Positions 29,101 to 39,800 of a stretch of DNA of 64,000 bases are shown one piece after another (the first letter of the stretch is position 1; each line of letters begins with the position of its first letter). A program made the position numbers and the translations under genes. Under the pieces are notes generated by a model, which was not told the origin of the DNA, did not search any database, and saw only the letters and a list, made by a program, of their open reading frames with translations. The stretch covers positions 434,001 through 498,000 of the forward strand of contig VTFK01000227.1 of the NCBI GenBank assembly GCA_009617715.1, given 5' to 3'. This DNA comes from Plectrocnemia conspersa (lineage: Eukaryota; Arthropoda; Insecta; Trichoptera; Polycentropodidae).

Positions 29101-29147
29101 CAACGGAGAGTAATTAGCAAAACGGTCGTCTCCAGAAATAGGCGCAT
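4374..29147 (-). CDS. Secreted pancreatic-type lipase with PLAT-like domain and long tail; frame broken in last exon
   Basis: Exons in transcript order, all phase-consistent with GT-AG: 29147-29087, 15560-15431, 12210-12067, 11951-11783, 11709-11595, 8558-8442, 8384-8035, 7394-7277, 7209-7089, 7026-6847, 6225-6135, 6055-4374. Residues 1-20 form a signal peptide (MRLFLETT...CLARA). The alpha/beta-hydrolase lipase domain follows: oxyanion region HGFGSNC, nucleophile elbow GFSLG (Ser225), Asp248 in GLDPAGP, His332 in LCNHRRA, so the triad is intact. Residues about 402-532 resemble a PLAT domain. The last exon encodes a charged, Ser/Thr/Pro-rich tail without cysteine. As written, translation stops at TGA 5116-5114 (845 codons), but the frame offset by one stays open to TAG at 4376-4374 and overlaps it. 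One extra A in the run at 5158-5161 would give about 1092 residues. Known: this family hydrolyses acylglycerols or phospholipids outside the cell. Substrate is unknown. Confidence 0.92.
5116..5168 (-). other. Frameshift zone in the lipase tail exon
   Basis: Two open frames overlap only here. The upstream frame ends ...IIPSAV-TGA at 5114. The downstream frame opens after a TAA at 5168-5166 and carries on for about 250 residues. The minus-strand A4 run at 5158-5161 is the only homopolymer in the overlap longer than three bases, so it is the most likely place for a lost base. Both halves have the same tail-like composition. Confidence 0.8.
7521..7800. mobile_element. DNA-transposon fragment/MITE family G, copy 1
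   Basis: The ends are inverted: left CAGAGCTGTGGATTTATC, right in reverse complement AAGAGCTGTGGACTCCG. The interior is about 260 bp, AT-rich and non-coding. It shares its termini with the 1.67-kb element at 52097-53762. It lies in a lipase intron (7395-8034). Confidence 0.65.
7820..7915 (-). repeat. SINE-like family A, tail fragment
   Basis: The reverse complement gives the family tail: CTTAGTAGTTGTTGATTGTG ... CGCCTGTCAAGTTGCAGCGG. The head is missing. It abuts the family-G element. Confidence 0.7.
8559..11594. other. Lipase intron, 3.0 kb
   Basis: AT-rich intron between the exon carrying the catalytic Ser and the preceding one. It holds SINE copy 11211-11530 and a diverged direct repeat around 'TTTTTG[GA]CACCCAACG' at about 10107 and 10846. 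Between these is a moderately GC-richer stretch (10320-10660) with repeated 'GGACAGA' words. No exon is seen; the 101-codon ORF at 10499 has no recognisable domain. Confidence 0.6.
11211..11530 (-). repeat. SINE-like family A, near full length
   Basis: In reverse complement it runs from the head (with degraded B box) through 'GAGCTGGGTTGTGCATAG' and 'GTCTCGCTACTTAGTA' to the tail 'TGTTGATTGTGTTTTACCCC ... CGCCTGTCAT'. Together with 28388-28690 it defines the full unit of roughly 310 bp. Confidence 0.75.
12211..15430. other. Lipase intron, 3.2 kb
   Basis: Very AT-rich. No repeat with clear termini and no exon was recognised. The splice phases of the flanking exons (GCC AG|G ATG) fit without any further exon. 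Confidence 0.6.
16428..16664. mobile_element. TTAA-flanked piggyBac-like MITE 1
   Basis: The left end TTAACCCTTTAAACGCCAGT is matched by the inverted right end (reverse complement TTAACCACTTTAACGCCAGT). It is flanked by TTAA on both sides, is about 230 bp, and has no transposase. Confidence 0.75.
16661..16904. mobile_element. TTAA-flanked piggyBac-like MITE 2
   Basis: Left TTAACCCTTTGGACGCG and right CGCGTCCAAAGGGTTAA are perfect inverted repeats of 17 bp. The left TTAA is shared with MITE 1. The interior is homologous in opposite orientation to MITE 4 at 26764-27018, including GATTTTTTAT...TTACGCAAAAAT. Confidence 0.85.
17560..17860. other. GC-richer patch in lipase intron 1
   Basis: Base composition departs from the flanks. 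It contains TTTTCAGTCAGTGAACGG and a short hairpin CCAGGT...ACCTGG near 17823-17844. No reading frame is convincing. It could be a regulatory element or an alternative first exon; nothing decides this. Confidence 0.3.
18866..19099 (-). pseudogene. Coding remnant of unknown transposon, family H copy 1
   Basis: An open frame of 77 codons ends in TAA, without an ATG, starting ...VKRLLPRTSKGCFGRF and containing LLGAKSAELLF and a Leu/Val-rich KVLCQVLTKVSELKDSVQQL stretch. A second copy at 41690-41930 keeps the same frame for part of it (SASSDDLLFVPSQKRS aligned to GAKSAELLFISSRKLK). Conservation of frame between two diverged copies suggests a real, dead coding sequence. I do not recognise the family. 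Confidence 0.45.
20151..20176. repeat. (TA)13 microsatellite
   Basis: An uninterrupted run of 13 TA units. Confidence 0.95.
22010..22245 (+). repeat. Dispersed repeat family F, copy 1
   Basis: Matches the reverse complement of 42865-43130 almost end to end, for example GTGCTATTTGTCTTCCGGTG, ACCGTTTCATAA, AATGCACCGGAGAATCCTTG and AAACGTGGCTCTGT. I see no termini and do not know the element type. Confidence 0.8.
22449..22520 (+). repeat. SINE-like family A, middle fragment
   Basis: Shares 'ATCGATCATCACAGATTA', 'GTTTTCCTAG' and 'GATGAATAAT' with the family body. Head and tail are missing. Confidence 0.5.
25791..26309. mobile_element. piggyBac-like MITE 3 with GGTCGATATATCGACC palindromes
   Basis: Left TTAGCCCTTTAGCGCGCAAA; right in reverse complement TTAACCCTTTAGCGCGCAAA (19 of 20 match). 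The left target site is mutated from TTAA to TTAG. The interior holds three near-copies of the palindrome GGTCGATATATCGACC at 25935, 26165 and 26264 (the last perfect). Confidence 0.85.
26390..26675 (+). repeat. Dispersed repeat family D, copy 1
   Basis: Shares CACGTCAAGTTC, CGATTATAACGGTA, AAAGTACTATA and CTCACAC...ACTAATTT in the same order with 44256-44540. The 65-codon ORF in it has no recognisable domain. Confidence 0.65.
26764..27018. mobile_element. TTAA-flanked piggyBac-like MITE 4
   Basis: Left TTAAACCTTTGAACGCG, right CGCGTTCAAAGGGTTAA, with TTAA at both ends. It belongs to the same family as MITE 2, inserted in the opposite orientation. Confidence 0.85.
27978..28160 (+). repeat. 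SINE-like family A, head and body
   Basis: Begins near ACCTATGTTCAAATCCTA (tRNA B-box-like) and runs through TTTCCTAATTTCAC and ATCGTAATGAATAATTTAAA. The tail is missing. Confidence 0.7.
28388..28690 (+). repeat. SINE-like family A, near full length reference copy
   Basis: Head: TGGCTAATGCC ... AGATCTAGGTTTGAATCCCA, with a B box close to GGTTCGANTCC. Body: TTTACCTAATTTCACCAATG, AATATTGTGATGATCG. Tail: GTGTCTCATTG ... CTTAGTAGTGGTTGATTATG ... CACCTGTCCTGTTGCAGCGG. A pol III-driven tRNA-derived SINE is inferred from the head only. Confidence 0.7.
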
Positions 29148-29159
29148 TTCCTTTCTCCA

Positions 29160-29168
29160 TCAGTACAT
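29160..29168 (-). other. Upstream AUGs in the lipase leader
   Basis: On the minus strand ATG-TAC-TGA (29168-29160) is a two-codon uORF whose TGATG overlaps a second ATG at 29160-29158. That second ORF is out of frame with the lipase, overlaps its start (29147-29145), and after splicing stops at a TG|A formed across the exon 1/2 junction (24 codons). It matters only if transcription starts upstream of 29168. Confidence 0.5.
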
Positions 29169-29203
29169 ATCGCCTATGCTCTGTCCTCTCGTTCTTTGAT
29201 CAC

Positions 29204-29206
29204 TGA
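29204..29206 (-). promoter_or_regulatory. Candidate initiator (Inr) of the lipase gene
   Basis: TCAGTG on the minus strand (29206-29201) matches the arthropod Inr core TCAGT. With its A (29204) as +1 the 5' UTR would be about 57 nt. No clear TATA box was seen. This is inference only. Confidence 0.35.
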
Positions 29207-31237
29207 CGGTTGACGTTCTGTCGCCAACATCCACTTTCACCACTAAATCAATTATTGGTCGGCTATGCGATGTCTCTGTGGATGAAGAACAACATTACAC
29301 AACGTTAGTAATTCGTTTATGGATTGACGATAATTTGGCAACGAGTGGCTTTCTAATGTGCTTATAGTACCTCAAACAGGTGGAGTTATTCATTTAAATG
29401 AAGAGAGTGACCTAGGCTTGGCTAACCTTTACTAAAAAACTGGTTATGATAACAAGTGTGAGGTTCTGTCAAAAAGTGTTAAATTATAAAATATTAAATA
29501 TTTTATTTTTCTAAAAATATTAAGGGCTATAAGAAAACATACTTTTTTAACAGTGGCGCAAAATTAAAAAATATTTATTTTTAATTTTTTTTAGCAGTTT
29601 AAAAGTTATTTATGCTTTGATAGTGCAAAGATGATATACTAAAAATTAACAGTATTTTTATAATTTTATAAGATATTTCTCAATAAAATCTAGAAGGCAA
29701 AATTAATGATGCAAAAACGCAGAATCCACTCGGGATGAACGAAAAATAGAAATCTTGTCGTACTCCATTACTCTTACTGTAATGAGTCAAAATGAGATAA
29801 ATAAAATAAAAGTTGCATTAAAACAGGTGTCAATCCTTGAACTCGATTTAATACGGGATTGATTTGTAAATTTAAACCAAACTTTGCGATAACACCAGAT
29901 AAATCTCATTTATTTGCACTAACTATTATGTAACTTATTTAATTCCTTTCTCCGCTATAGCAACTGATTATTGTTATCTTGGATATGCGATGACTGATAA
30001 GTGTTTTGACGATTTCCTGTAAGGAAGTGCGTTTATGTAACAAAAAAGATAAATTCACTCGCACACCCAGAAAAACCATTACAATCAACAACGGAGAAAT
30101 CTTAAGAGAAAAAGATCTTCTCTCTGTCGAATAGGCGGTTTCCTTCATCGCTTCCTAATTGTGAAGATGTATAATATTTTGTATTGATTTAACACACGAG
30201 CAAATCAATAAGATTTGCGGTAAACGATTTATGGTATACACGTAATGGTATATTTATTATGGATTTTACGTTACGTACCTGTATCGATTAATTATCGTAA
30301 GTAACGATGCTCGAAAAATCGATTTTATAACAACAGTTAACGCACGTAATTTGTTTATTATTAGAATATAATTGCCAATAGAAAAAAACAGTAGAAAAAA
30401 TATTAATATTTTTATATTCTCTTGTTTCATCTATTGCTACTTCAAAAATTTTCCAAAATTCCTTAGCGTGAAGGTTCATCGGAGTAACCATGATCTCAAT
30501 TTTCGGGTGCGATTTTGGGATTTTATTCGCATGGCGGCGCGTCAATGCTTTGCGTCAGCGAAGTTGCAACATCCCCGTCGCCACGCTCCGGGGTTTGCGT
30601 TTTGTGTTGTAAATGTGACTTAATCGGTCATTTTAAATTTGTATGCGCGGATGTTGTATGCCATTTGGCAGAATCATCGTCAAATTAAATAAACAACGTG
30701 TTCTCCATTTGACACGAGCTAATTCGCTAATTTTGTGTCGTGGGCGATGGAAAAACTTCAACAATTTTTACTTTGTGGGCTGATTCATAGCCTGTTCTAG
30801 ATCCTATCTTTTACTTTTACTATGAAAGTGGAATGACATCATCATGTATTTTCGTTGATCTTCATAACAATAAAATTAATGTATCGGTGACAATATATAC
30901 ATATTTATGTATCGTAATGCAATAAAAATGAATGAATGATTATTATAAGTAAATTAATACTTAATTTTTATGATCAACTATGGAGAGAGTAAATAGCATA
31001 CTGTTTATTAAATGGTTTTTACACTACTTGTAACAATGAAAACAAAATCTCGAAATCGATGACTTGAAAGATACCACATAAGTGGTTAATGGTATTATTC
31101 GTGACTCATACACAAAAAAGGGTGTCGAATTTATCAACACTAGGCATGAATGCTTTAGCATTCGAAATCATAATTCATAAGTATGCTTCAACCCATATTA
31201 AATAATTGATCAACACCATGGTTTTTGCATCTTGAGA

Positions 31238-31390
31238 TCAGTAGCAAGAAATCTTCTGTTTAGCACTTTTAATAAAGACCAGACTTTTGATAAAGTTTGT
31301 CATGCTTTAAAAAAATTAATAAGTTTGCGTTTCTCCATAAAATTAATAAAGTATCGTCAATATGTTCAATATGGGCAACACAAGTTCTAA
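31238..31390 (+). pseudogene. Non-LTR retrotransposon reverse-transcriptase fragment 1
   Basis: An open frame of 50 codons reads ...DQTFDKVCHALKKLISLRF...YRQYVQYGQHKF-TAA. This matches the D-x-x-KAFD-x-V-x-H-x-LL-x-KL block and the following R-x-QYV segment of jockey/CR1-type reverse transcriptases. The catalytic AFD region is degraded (QTFDKV) and the rest of the domain is gone. Confidence 0.65.
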
Positions 31391-31591
31391 TCTCAGCATA
31401 TTAATGTTTCTTCAAAGTTATTCGTAATTCTAAACTTACCACCGAAGCCTTGGGAATTAAAAAAAAATATATTTTACGTTACAAATCTATATGCGTGGTC
31501 ATAAAACATGTCATTCCTTGACCATAACCGTTTAATTTTTACAACAGATTTACTAAAAAGTAAACAATATTCGGCTTTATTTCTAGAACAG

Positions 31592-31774
31592 GCAGGCCTG
31601 CCAAGAAAAAGGGGGGGGAGGAGTTTAAATGGGGGGCCAAATCATATCAAGAATATATTTATAAAAAAAATAAAAACTGACAGCAAATAACAGATTTTGC
31701 GATGAATGTATTTCTTTTGCCTTTTTTTATACATACTAAAAGAAATAGAAGGACTGGAACATTGCCTTCAAAAG
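31592..31774 (+). repeat. Dispersed repeat family C, copy 1
   Basis: Starts with the palindrome GCAGGCCTGC and a G-run, then ATCATATCAAGAATATATTT, TAAAAACTGACA, TTTCTTTTGCCTTTTTTTAT, and ends GGAACATTGCCTTCAAAA. The same order recurs at 58759-59000. Confidence 0.8.
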
Positions 31775-32946
31775 CACCCATTTCTTAGGAAGTACTTTCA
31801 CAATAAGCATTATTAATCAAAGGAAGAGTGTATTTTTTAATGCAGCTCCGTTTGTTTTAAAATTGGTTGCAAATTATTGTTGATTTTATTGCTTTCTGAA
31901 CCTTAGAGTTCAATGACAACTCTTCAATAAGCATAGCTTGTCATGTCATATAAAAGATGGTTAATTTTCATTTAAGTACACGCAGTTGATAGGCATTGTA
32001 GTCATAATTTAATCTTTGTTTTGTTAATATTTTTTAATTACTTTTGTAAAATTGGCGTTGACCTGTACATATATTTAAATATATATTTATATTTACTAGA
32101 TAGTCCTCAAGTGCACCAAAATCAAAACAAATTATATGGTCGAAAAAGAGTAGTGTCGATTCCAACCGCGCGCTTGTTGGCCGTTTATTTCGTGGCCTTA
32201 ACCATCAAACATACAACTTGGCCTTAACAGTGAATAAAGTGGCTAACCTTTTAATACTAAATATATATATTTTATCTATAAAAAAAATTATATTAAATTA
32301 TATTTAAATAAAAAAAAATATTTTTTGCGAAGTGTTGTTTTATCTGGAGTCCATGGAACAAACAGTTTAAGAATCGCTGCTATTGATGTTTATGTGTATA
32401 GAAAGTCGATTCGCATATATTTTGGACAGGACACTATAATGTCAAAATTTATTTTAAAATAGAGAACATATTTTATGGTGAAACAAGAATTGGTCAAACA
32501 CCAAACATTGCTGCCAATATTCACTACTGTTTTAAAACATTTGCAAAAGTTTGAATTGAACTAGAACTTGAAGATTTGGGTGCCGCGTCAATTTAATTGT
32601 GGTTCGTTACATTTTTTTTTAATAATTCTTCACTGAGGATAATAAAAAAATTCAGGAAAACAAAAAAGATCATGCAAATGTCACAGAAGAGTATATTTAG
32701 TGAGTACAGATTGCACTCAAAGAAGGTAACAAACTGTAGCCACCAAAATAAAGTATCGATTTCACTAAATACTTATCATTGTTACTGTTATTAAAAAGCA
32801 AACATTTTTGCATTGACTGCAAAATTCTCTTAACTATGTAAATTTACAGAAAATCATTTTTTTAGCTACAAGAAAAATGAAATGTCATCGATTAAAATGA
32901 CAAATATATATTTTTTTGGATTTACAAATAAATTATTAAAATAAAA

Positions 32947-33000
32947 ACAGATTTTGAGAAAGCTTTTAACAAGGTATATATATCATGGGTTATTATTTAA
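32947..33000 (+). pseudogene. Reverse-transcriptase scrap 2
   Basis: TDFEKAFNKVY followed by a stop; the same conserved RT motif as at 57422 (TDFEKAFDKV). Only 17 codons remain. Confidence 0.5.
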
Positions 33001-36000
33001 AAAATTGTCTGACCTCGGTTGCTCCGATGATTTAACTCGGTTACTCTCGAGTTATTAGAGTGATCTTAGACAATAAGGCCCCCGATTGTCAAAAGAATAT
33101 CTCACCCCTACTATTTTATTATTTTAAGATTTTTACTATGATTTTTTTTATCTTACTAATATTATATATATGTGTATTGGGGTTTATATATGTATATATA
33201 AAAAGTTTAGTGCAAAAGCGTAACCACTTAAAGCTTATTGCATTTATTAAAAGCTTTTTGATTGTCGTGACGTGAACACTTATGTATATATTGTATGAAA
33301 TTTACGTCGTGTTAACGTAACCTTCAATGCCTAACTATTTAGTTCTTATTTTATTCATATTCTTTTATACTAATGTGTAAGGTGTTTCGTAATGAACGTG
33401 TCTTAATTTTCGCGAAAAATAAGATTTCGCGTAATGCGTTGAACAATCATTCACTTGTGGCTAATTTGCGAGTTTTAAAGAGACAATTTAAAAACAGTCT
33501 GCGAGCGAATTTGTCACGATCCGCCATTATTAAGCAATTGGACGTGGTGGAAATCTGAGCTCAGATTGGACAAAACGCTTTTGATTTTCTTTAATTGACC
33601 ATTTACCTCCCACTATGGGTTTGCGGCTGAACAACAGTTTAAAAAACCAACAATGAAAAAATTTATAACTTTATATAATTCTATAGAAAAAGCATTAAAA
33701 AACACTATTTTAATATATAATATATTATTTTGGTCAATAATCATTTTAGTTTTAGTTCTTATATATTATTTAGTAAATATATAAATTTCGATTCATTATG
33801 CATACGCTATGCTTGAATTATTACAAAGAAAGTTTACTTTTTATCGTTATGTACAAAACAGCATATAATTTAATGCATGCATATTTTTCGCTCAAAATAA
33901 AATTTGTATATAGTCTGACAAATTAAATAATAATACCAAGTCATTTATTTACTTTCTCATACAATGTGCAATAATCATGAAAGTAAACTTATAATTCCAA
34001 AATGATTTGAAGAATACAATATTGTATTATATTTAATAACATATAAAAATACTCATATTTAATAGTAAATTTATGTAATAATATTTATTATGGTGTTATA
34101 GATAAACATAATTTGTATGTTAGAATTTAATTCAAATAAAATATGTTGACTAAATTGTATAGATTCTATTTATTAAACACTAACTGTGTTGCTTTAATGT
34201 TCGGTAACATAAATTAGCGCAGAGATTCTGAATAATTACTTAGATAAATATAAAATTTAATTGAGGAAACAATTCATTTTAAATATAGACATAAGAGAAA
34301 CATACATTAAATTTATAAAGTTTTAGGCATTGAAGAAAGTCGTTTTTGAATAAAAAAAATTAAAAATAATATTTTTGGATTATTTAAAAAAGATTATATA
34401 ATATATTTATATACTTAAAAAAAAATTTACCTCTTTTTTAATATTTGATAAATATCTTCAGCTATAGTGCACATTCACCAAGAGCGTTACAAAACACGTA
34501 TTTTATATATTAAAAATTTATCTTTAGGATTTCAAGGACCGGATCTCGAATACGCAGCAAAGGGAAAGTGGAACGTATTATTATTGTCAAAAACAATTTC
34601 GTAAATTGTTCCGAGACATTTACGGAAACGGAGAAAGTGCACTTTGAAGATGCAAGATTAGAATGCAGGATACGGACATAGATTTCTTTGCTTATGTTTT
34701 TTTTTTCTGGGACGACACAAATTTGCGGAGACGAAAAAAAATCGAGACAGTCAAGTTTGGCTTCGAGATTTGATATCTGGCAGTTGACCGAATTTCCTAT
34801 TGGCTCTTTTCGCCAACGCCGGCCTTTATTAGCGTGCAGCTGCTTCTTTAATTTTTTTACATTCAAATTAAATAATCTCTTATTTGTGTCGAGTTCCATA
34901 TATGATATAATAGCCATAATTGTTTGTCATTATACCGACATTCGCCTTGAATGTAAAGCTAGATTTGTTATTCACCAGATAACTATATTTGTAGCAATTA
35001 TAATAATAAATGAAAAAATGTATAACATTAAATGGTAATCAACATTTGCACCAATTCAATGAAATAACGGATGCGAATTTGATCATTATGAAATTATTTT
35101 CAGATAATGTAGAGGCTCGTTAGTTCCACTATGCGTATAATATAGTACAATAACTAAATTAAAAAAATAATAATACGGTTAATTTAAAAAAATATCATTA
35201 AATACGCTAATGATTCTAAAATGGATTTAAAATTCATATTTTTTGCATATGCTTGTGAAAATTATACAAGAATCAGAAACTTAACTACAGGCAAAATAAC
35301 TGTAGTTAAATAATAATAAAAAAACGACGTCCGTGTGCTGATACGTGACATGTCAGTGGTTTAGATGCTTAATCTAAAAACCGTTACTTCATAAACATTA
35401 ATGACAATTACATGCCGATTAGTAAGTATCGCTAATTACGGATTGCGAGAAAAATAAATATATGGAGAATTAAAAAAAATCGATTATGTTCTTCAACAGT
35501 TTCATGGAATACTAAAGCAATTTATACGTTCTACTAAACTGTAAAGAGCCTTATTTAATTATGAATAAGAATATATTTCTAGTTATGTTACATATATATG
35601 TACATATGTATATTAAGTATATTTAAAAAATGAGTTTCTTAAAGAGCATAAAATTTAATAATTATTTACGAATGAAAACAGATTCAATGTAAACTCAAAT
35701 GATCATCAAACTCGTATTGGTTATATACTTTTTTTTTGCATGTGTCACAAATGCCTAAAATAAATAATATTATTATAAAAACTAAACTGGTTATCAACAT
35801 ATATTTTATTCTATAGAGCTAGTACATATAAAAAAATTATGTACTTATATACTAATATAATGAGTAATCGAAAAAAATGTATGAAAATATATTTTTTGTA
35901 CAGAGTAACTAAACCTTAAGTATATTACAAGGTTGATTTATTTTAAAGGTTTATTGTTTAACCTTAAAGAATGCCATTGAAGGTCATATATTGCATTCCT

Positions 36001-36074
36001 TTGTGAGCATCTTATATTCTTTAAATATTTTACAAATAAAATATACATACATATATACATATATGAATATAAAT

Positions 36075-36884
36075 GGTGTCCCAAAATTAACGCGACCAGA
36101 AAATGTATGATGCAGTAATTGAATTGTTTCACAAGCTGTACAGCACGTGGCACCGTCTTATTGAAACCACATATTGACCACATCAATATCATCCAATTTA
36201 GGCAGAAACAACTGTGATATCGAGCACCAATAACAGTCACTGCTTGACCAGCCTCATTTTCAAAAAAGTATGGTCCAATGATGCCTCCAGCCCAAAACCG
36301 CACCAAACAGTGACATAATGTGGATGCATTACTTTTTCAACAAACAAATGTGGGTTCTCCGAACCCCAAACATGGCAATTTTGGCGATTAACGAAGCCTT
36401 CAAGGTGAAAATGTGCTTCATCGCTTAGTATGATTTTTCTCGAAAATTCAGCATCCACTTGTTGATGTTCAATAATCCATTCAACGAACTCTCTTCGCTG
36501 TGCATGGTCATTAGGCTTCAGTTGTTGTCTTAATTGAATTTTGTAATCATGGAAACACAGATCTTTTGTGAGTACACGCTGTAAAGAGCTTCTTGAAATT
36601 TGCAATTCTTGTCCATGACGTCGAATTGATGTTCCGGGATTTTCACCAGCACTCTCACGCACTGCTTCGATTTTTATTGACATTTGAACGGCTTCACTAT
36701 TCCGACCATATTATGATTAAATTTTCGAAGCGTCTTTCCAACTGATCCGGTCTCGTTGTTGTATCGTGTAACGCTCCATTTTTACTAACCCTAAACACTC
36801 AGCTGTCAATTTTTTTTTCAGGGTTGCCAACATTTACTACACAAATGACAGCAAATTCAAGTCTTGCGTTAATTTTAAAACACC
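36075..36884 (-). mobile_element. Defective mariner-like element, about 0.8 kb
   Basis: Terminal inverted repeats: GGTGTCCCAAAATTAACGC at 36075-36093 and GCGTTAATTTTAAAACACC at 36866-36884. Minus-strand reading gives MERYTIQQRD at 36779, then a disrupted DNA-binding part, a longer open stretch, and catalytic-domain pieces ending just before the other repeat. About a third of a normal mariner transposase is missing (internal and C-terminal deletions). It can only be mobilised by a transposase in trans. Confidence 0.88.
36103..36779 (-). pseudogene. Mariner transposase pseudogene
   Basis: Recognisable blocks in order on the minus strand: an N-terminal MERYTIQQ start, the helix-turn-helix piece RRHGQELQISRSSLQRVL, first catalytic Asp in ILSDEAHFHLEGFVN, then HPHYVTVWCGF, a frameshift to WAGGIIGPYFFENEAG, another to LPKLDDIDVV, and second catalytic Asp in FQ*DGATC, where a Gln codon has become TAA. 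The stretch carrying the third acidic residue is deleted. At least two frameshifts plus stops make it non-functional. The longest single frame is 36237-36683. Confidence 0.9.
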
Positions 36885-39800
36885 CTTTTAATAGAGTTAA
36901 AATTATATGTAAAAAATAAATTCTAAATCAATGACAAACAATAAATACACTATTGTGATTTATAATCGAGATAAGTCGTAAATATAAGTTTAAATACTAA
37001 TATAGTATATTTAATGTGTCAGATGATAAACATAAGAATTAAATAAAAAACAAATATTATTGATATTAGACACAAGTGGCAACATAAATTTTATTTTAAT
37101 AAAAAAAACAAAAGCATTTAATAAAAATATTAAACTCGCAAATTTAATTAAATTATAAGCATTCATAAAATTTATTGTAACTTTTATTGAATCTTTCGAA
37201 ACAAATAGATTATCGCAACAGCTGATGAGTTTGGAGATATTCACAATTTGTTATATTTAAACTTCTGTTTTATTACAAATTTATATAGGCGTTCGTGTAA
37301 CAAATATAATAATATATTCGTGTAATAAATAGTTTAAGATATAATATATTTGTTGCTTAGTTGCGGGCCTCGCTCTTGACCGATAAAACGAGGGCTCTCG
37401 CTCACATTATCGTAAACAATTTTCAGACCATAATAACAGTAGGTATATACTATATATTTAAAAAAATGCTAATAACATCAATATTTATAAATCATATTTG
37501 TTGTTTAATAAGGAATTACAATTATCCGGAAAAACAATGTTCAAAGTCAACAGAATCGATCGATTTATATCGTGCGTGTTTTGTTAAGCTTTTCAAGTTC
37601 AACGAATCAATAACAGCAAATAACCATACAGTAAAATAATTTCTCCGTACCAACAACAAACTGGCACGTGCGCAGTAAACTGGTAGCCAAAGTGCGTTCT
37701 TGATTCGTTTAAAAATCACCAACACAAACATTTATAATAGCATCATATAACACAAACGACAAACATGCAAATGTTTGCTTCGGGTGAAAGTTTCTTCGTC
37801 AAATAAAATTTACTAACGCTAACACGTCCGCACACTTGACTGTCGCATACTCTTACATTATGGCATTTTTTATTTGTACAAACACGATTAAAAAACGTAA
37901 AGAAATGAATTTATAACGTAAACAATCATGTTGATTGATAGCTAAGAAAGTAATCGGTCTGGTTATGCTTGGTCAAAATCTTAACCAGTTTTAAGAAACT
38001 CGTTTATTTTAGATATTATAGAAGCAAAAGTGGGGTCAATTTATGCCAACATATTTTTAATGAAACCTAAACAAAATTATTTATTATATACTGGTTAATT
38101 TCATAACATAAGCTTATTTGACTTCAAAATCTATTGATTTAATACAAGAGGTGTTAGCCTAAAGAATTATAGCGAGTAGCGTAATTAACGATTAAAGCCA
38201 CCTGTTTTTATTAATTGTGAATTACTGAGAATACTGTGAATCATTATATTTTGCAACAAAAATAAATTAACTTGGTTTATATGTATATTTACTCAGTTTG
38301 ATTAGTAATTCTTTTTCTTTTTTAGTTATAATAAATTTTATTTTTGAAAGCATATAACAAAATATTAAATAATCAATCCAAATTTCGATGGACGATACAA
38401 TTTAATATAATTTTTTTTGTGTATTTTTACTCACTTTAATACACACTGTGATTATTATTTTTTTGCTTCTATATTTACTTTTTTATGTGCAAGCCTAAAC
38501 TGAGACACAATTTAGCGCAGGCCACGAGAAATATTAATTTGGAATATGATGAAGGTACTGTAAGACAGAACATTTTTATAATGGCAATAATAACCTTAAA
38601 AATGAATTAAATTGTAAAACGATGTTGAAATTAAATCTTAAACAATTATTCAGATACTCGAAACAGACATTGAGGTTTCTCTTTCAACTATTTCATGATA
38701 TAAAAAAGTGCAAAAATAGACAAATGGGTACCGCACGAACTATTCGAAAGGTAAAAACTGCAATATTCAAAATTTTGTTCTTCATTGGTTCTCTTACTTC
38801 TTTGAAATATAAAATTTTAAAATCATAGTGATATTATGAAAGCTTTTAACAAAAAAAATAATGAAAAAAAACAATGGTTTAAAGAAATTAATTATAGCTT
38901 AGCGAGTTGTGTTTTTTTCAGCAGCAAGTATTATATAATTAAAGTATATAATAACTTACGAATATTATTTAATATTCGATATTAAAATAGTATTACAGTA
39001 CTATAGAGTTTAAATCCCATTAAAAAATCGGTCACTTCATATGAAACAAACTAATACTAATATGTTTACTGTGAAATAATGCACATATATACCTTTTTCA
39101 GTTATCAGTAAGAAAATAAAATGAAGTAGAAAAATAAATAAAATACATTATTGAAATTTATAAGGGATAAACTTTTTTTTGTAAAAAAATATGTTTAAAC
39201 ATCCCAAATTTAAAGTTTAAAACTAAGCTTTCAACGAATTCAATATATATATATATAGAAAATCATAGTATGTTATAATCAGTAATAAAAAATAAAAAGG
39301 TTTTTCTCAGTAATTTGCCAAAATCAAACCATAAAAATAAAATCGATGATTCTATAAAATGTAAATTGGGAAAAAATAAGATAAAAACTAACGAGTAATA
39401 TTGTTACATATTTATTACAGAAAAAAATAAACTTACCTTTCTATAAAAAACTTCATATTGCTACTTGTTACGGTTAGCAGTATATATTAAAAAATAAACT
39501 GTTATTCATAAATAGATGCATTACTATATTAATTATGAAAACATAAAAAAAAACATATTTCCATTTTAAATATAAAATTTAAAACTATGATTTAAAATGA
39601 TTACGGAAAATCATAGGAAAAATCAAAAGTAAAATTGACGATTTATAAAATTTGATATTTAGATAAAATACAGATATTTTCATCATATTTTCATGAAATT
39701 CATTTGCCATTAATTTCTTATAATAATTTCATTATTTAAATTAAGCCTTAAGGAAAAAATGTATTTATATTTTTATTGTTTATCGAATATTCATCAATAA

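Larger units (their letters stand above)
29300..36070. other. Gene-poor region upstream of the lipase
   Basis: AT-rich DNA with dead reverse-transcriptase fragments, repeat C1 and unassigned sequence. A GC-richer patch at about 30520-30620 (CATGGCGGCGCG...) and ORFs at 34510-34917 have no recognisable domains. No supported gene. Confidence 0.55.

Noticed and set aside
4374..29147. Venom-type phospholipase A1 identity for the lipase
   Set aside because: Same superfamily, but the PLAT-like domain and long tail do not fit the compact venom enzymes, and nothing in the sequence supports a toxin role.
34510..34917. 135-codon minus-strand ORF as a gene
   Set aside because: No recognisable domain, and an overlapping 116-codon ORF lies on the other strand. 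Kept only as a note in the region entry.
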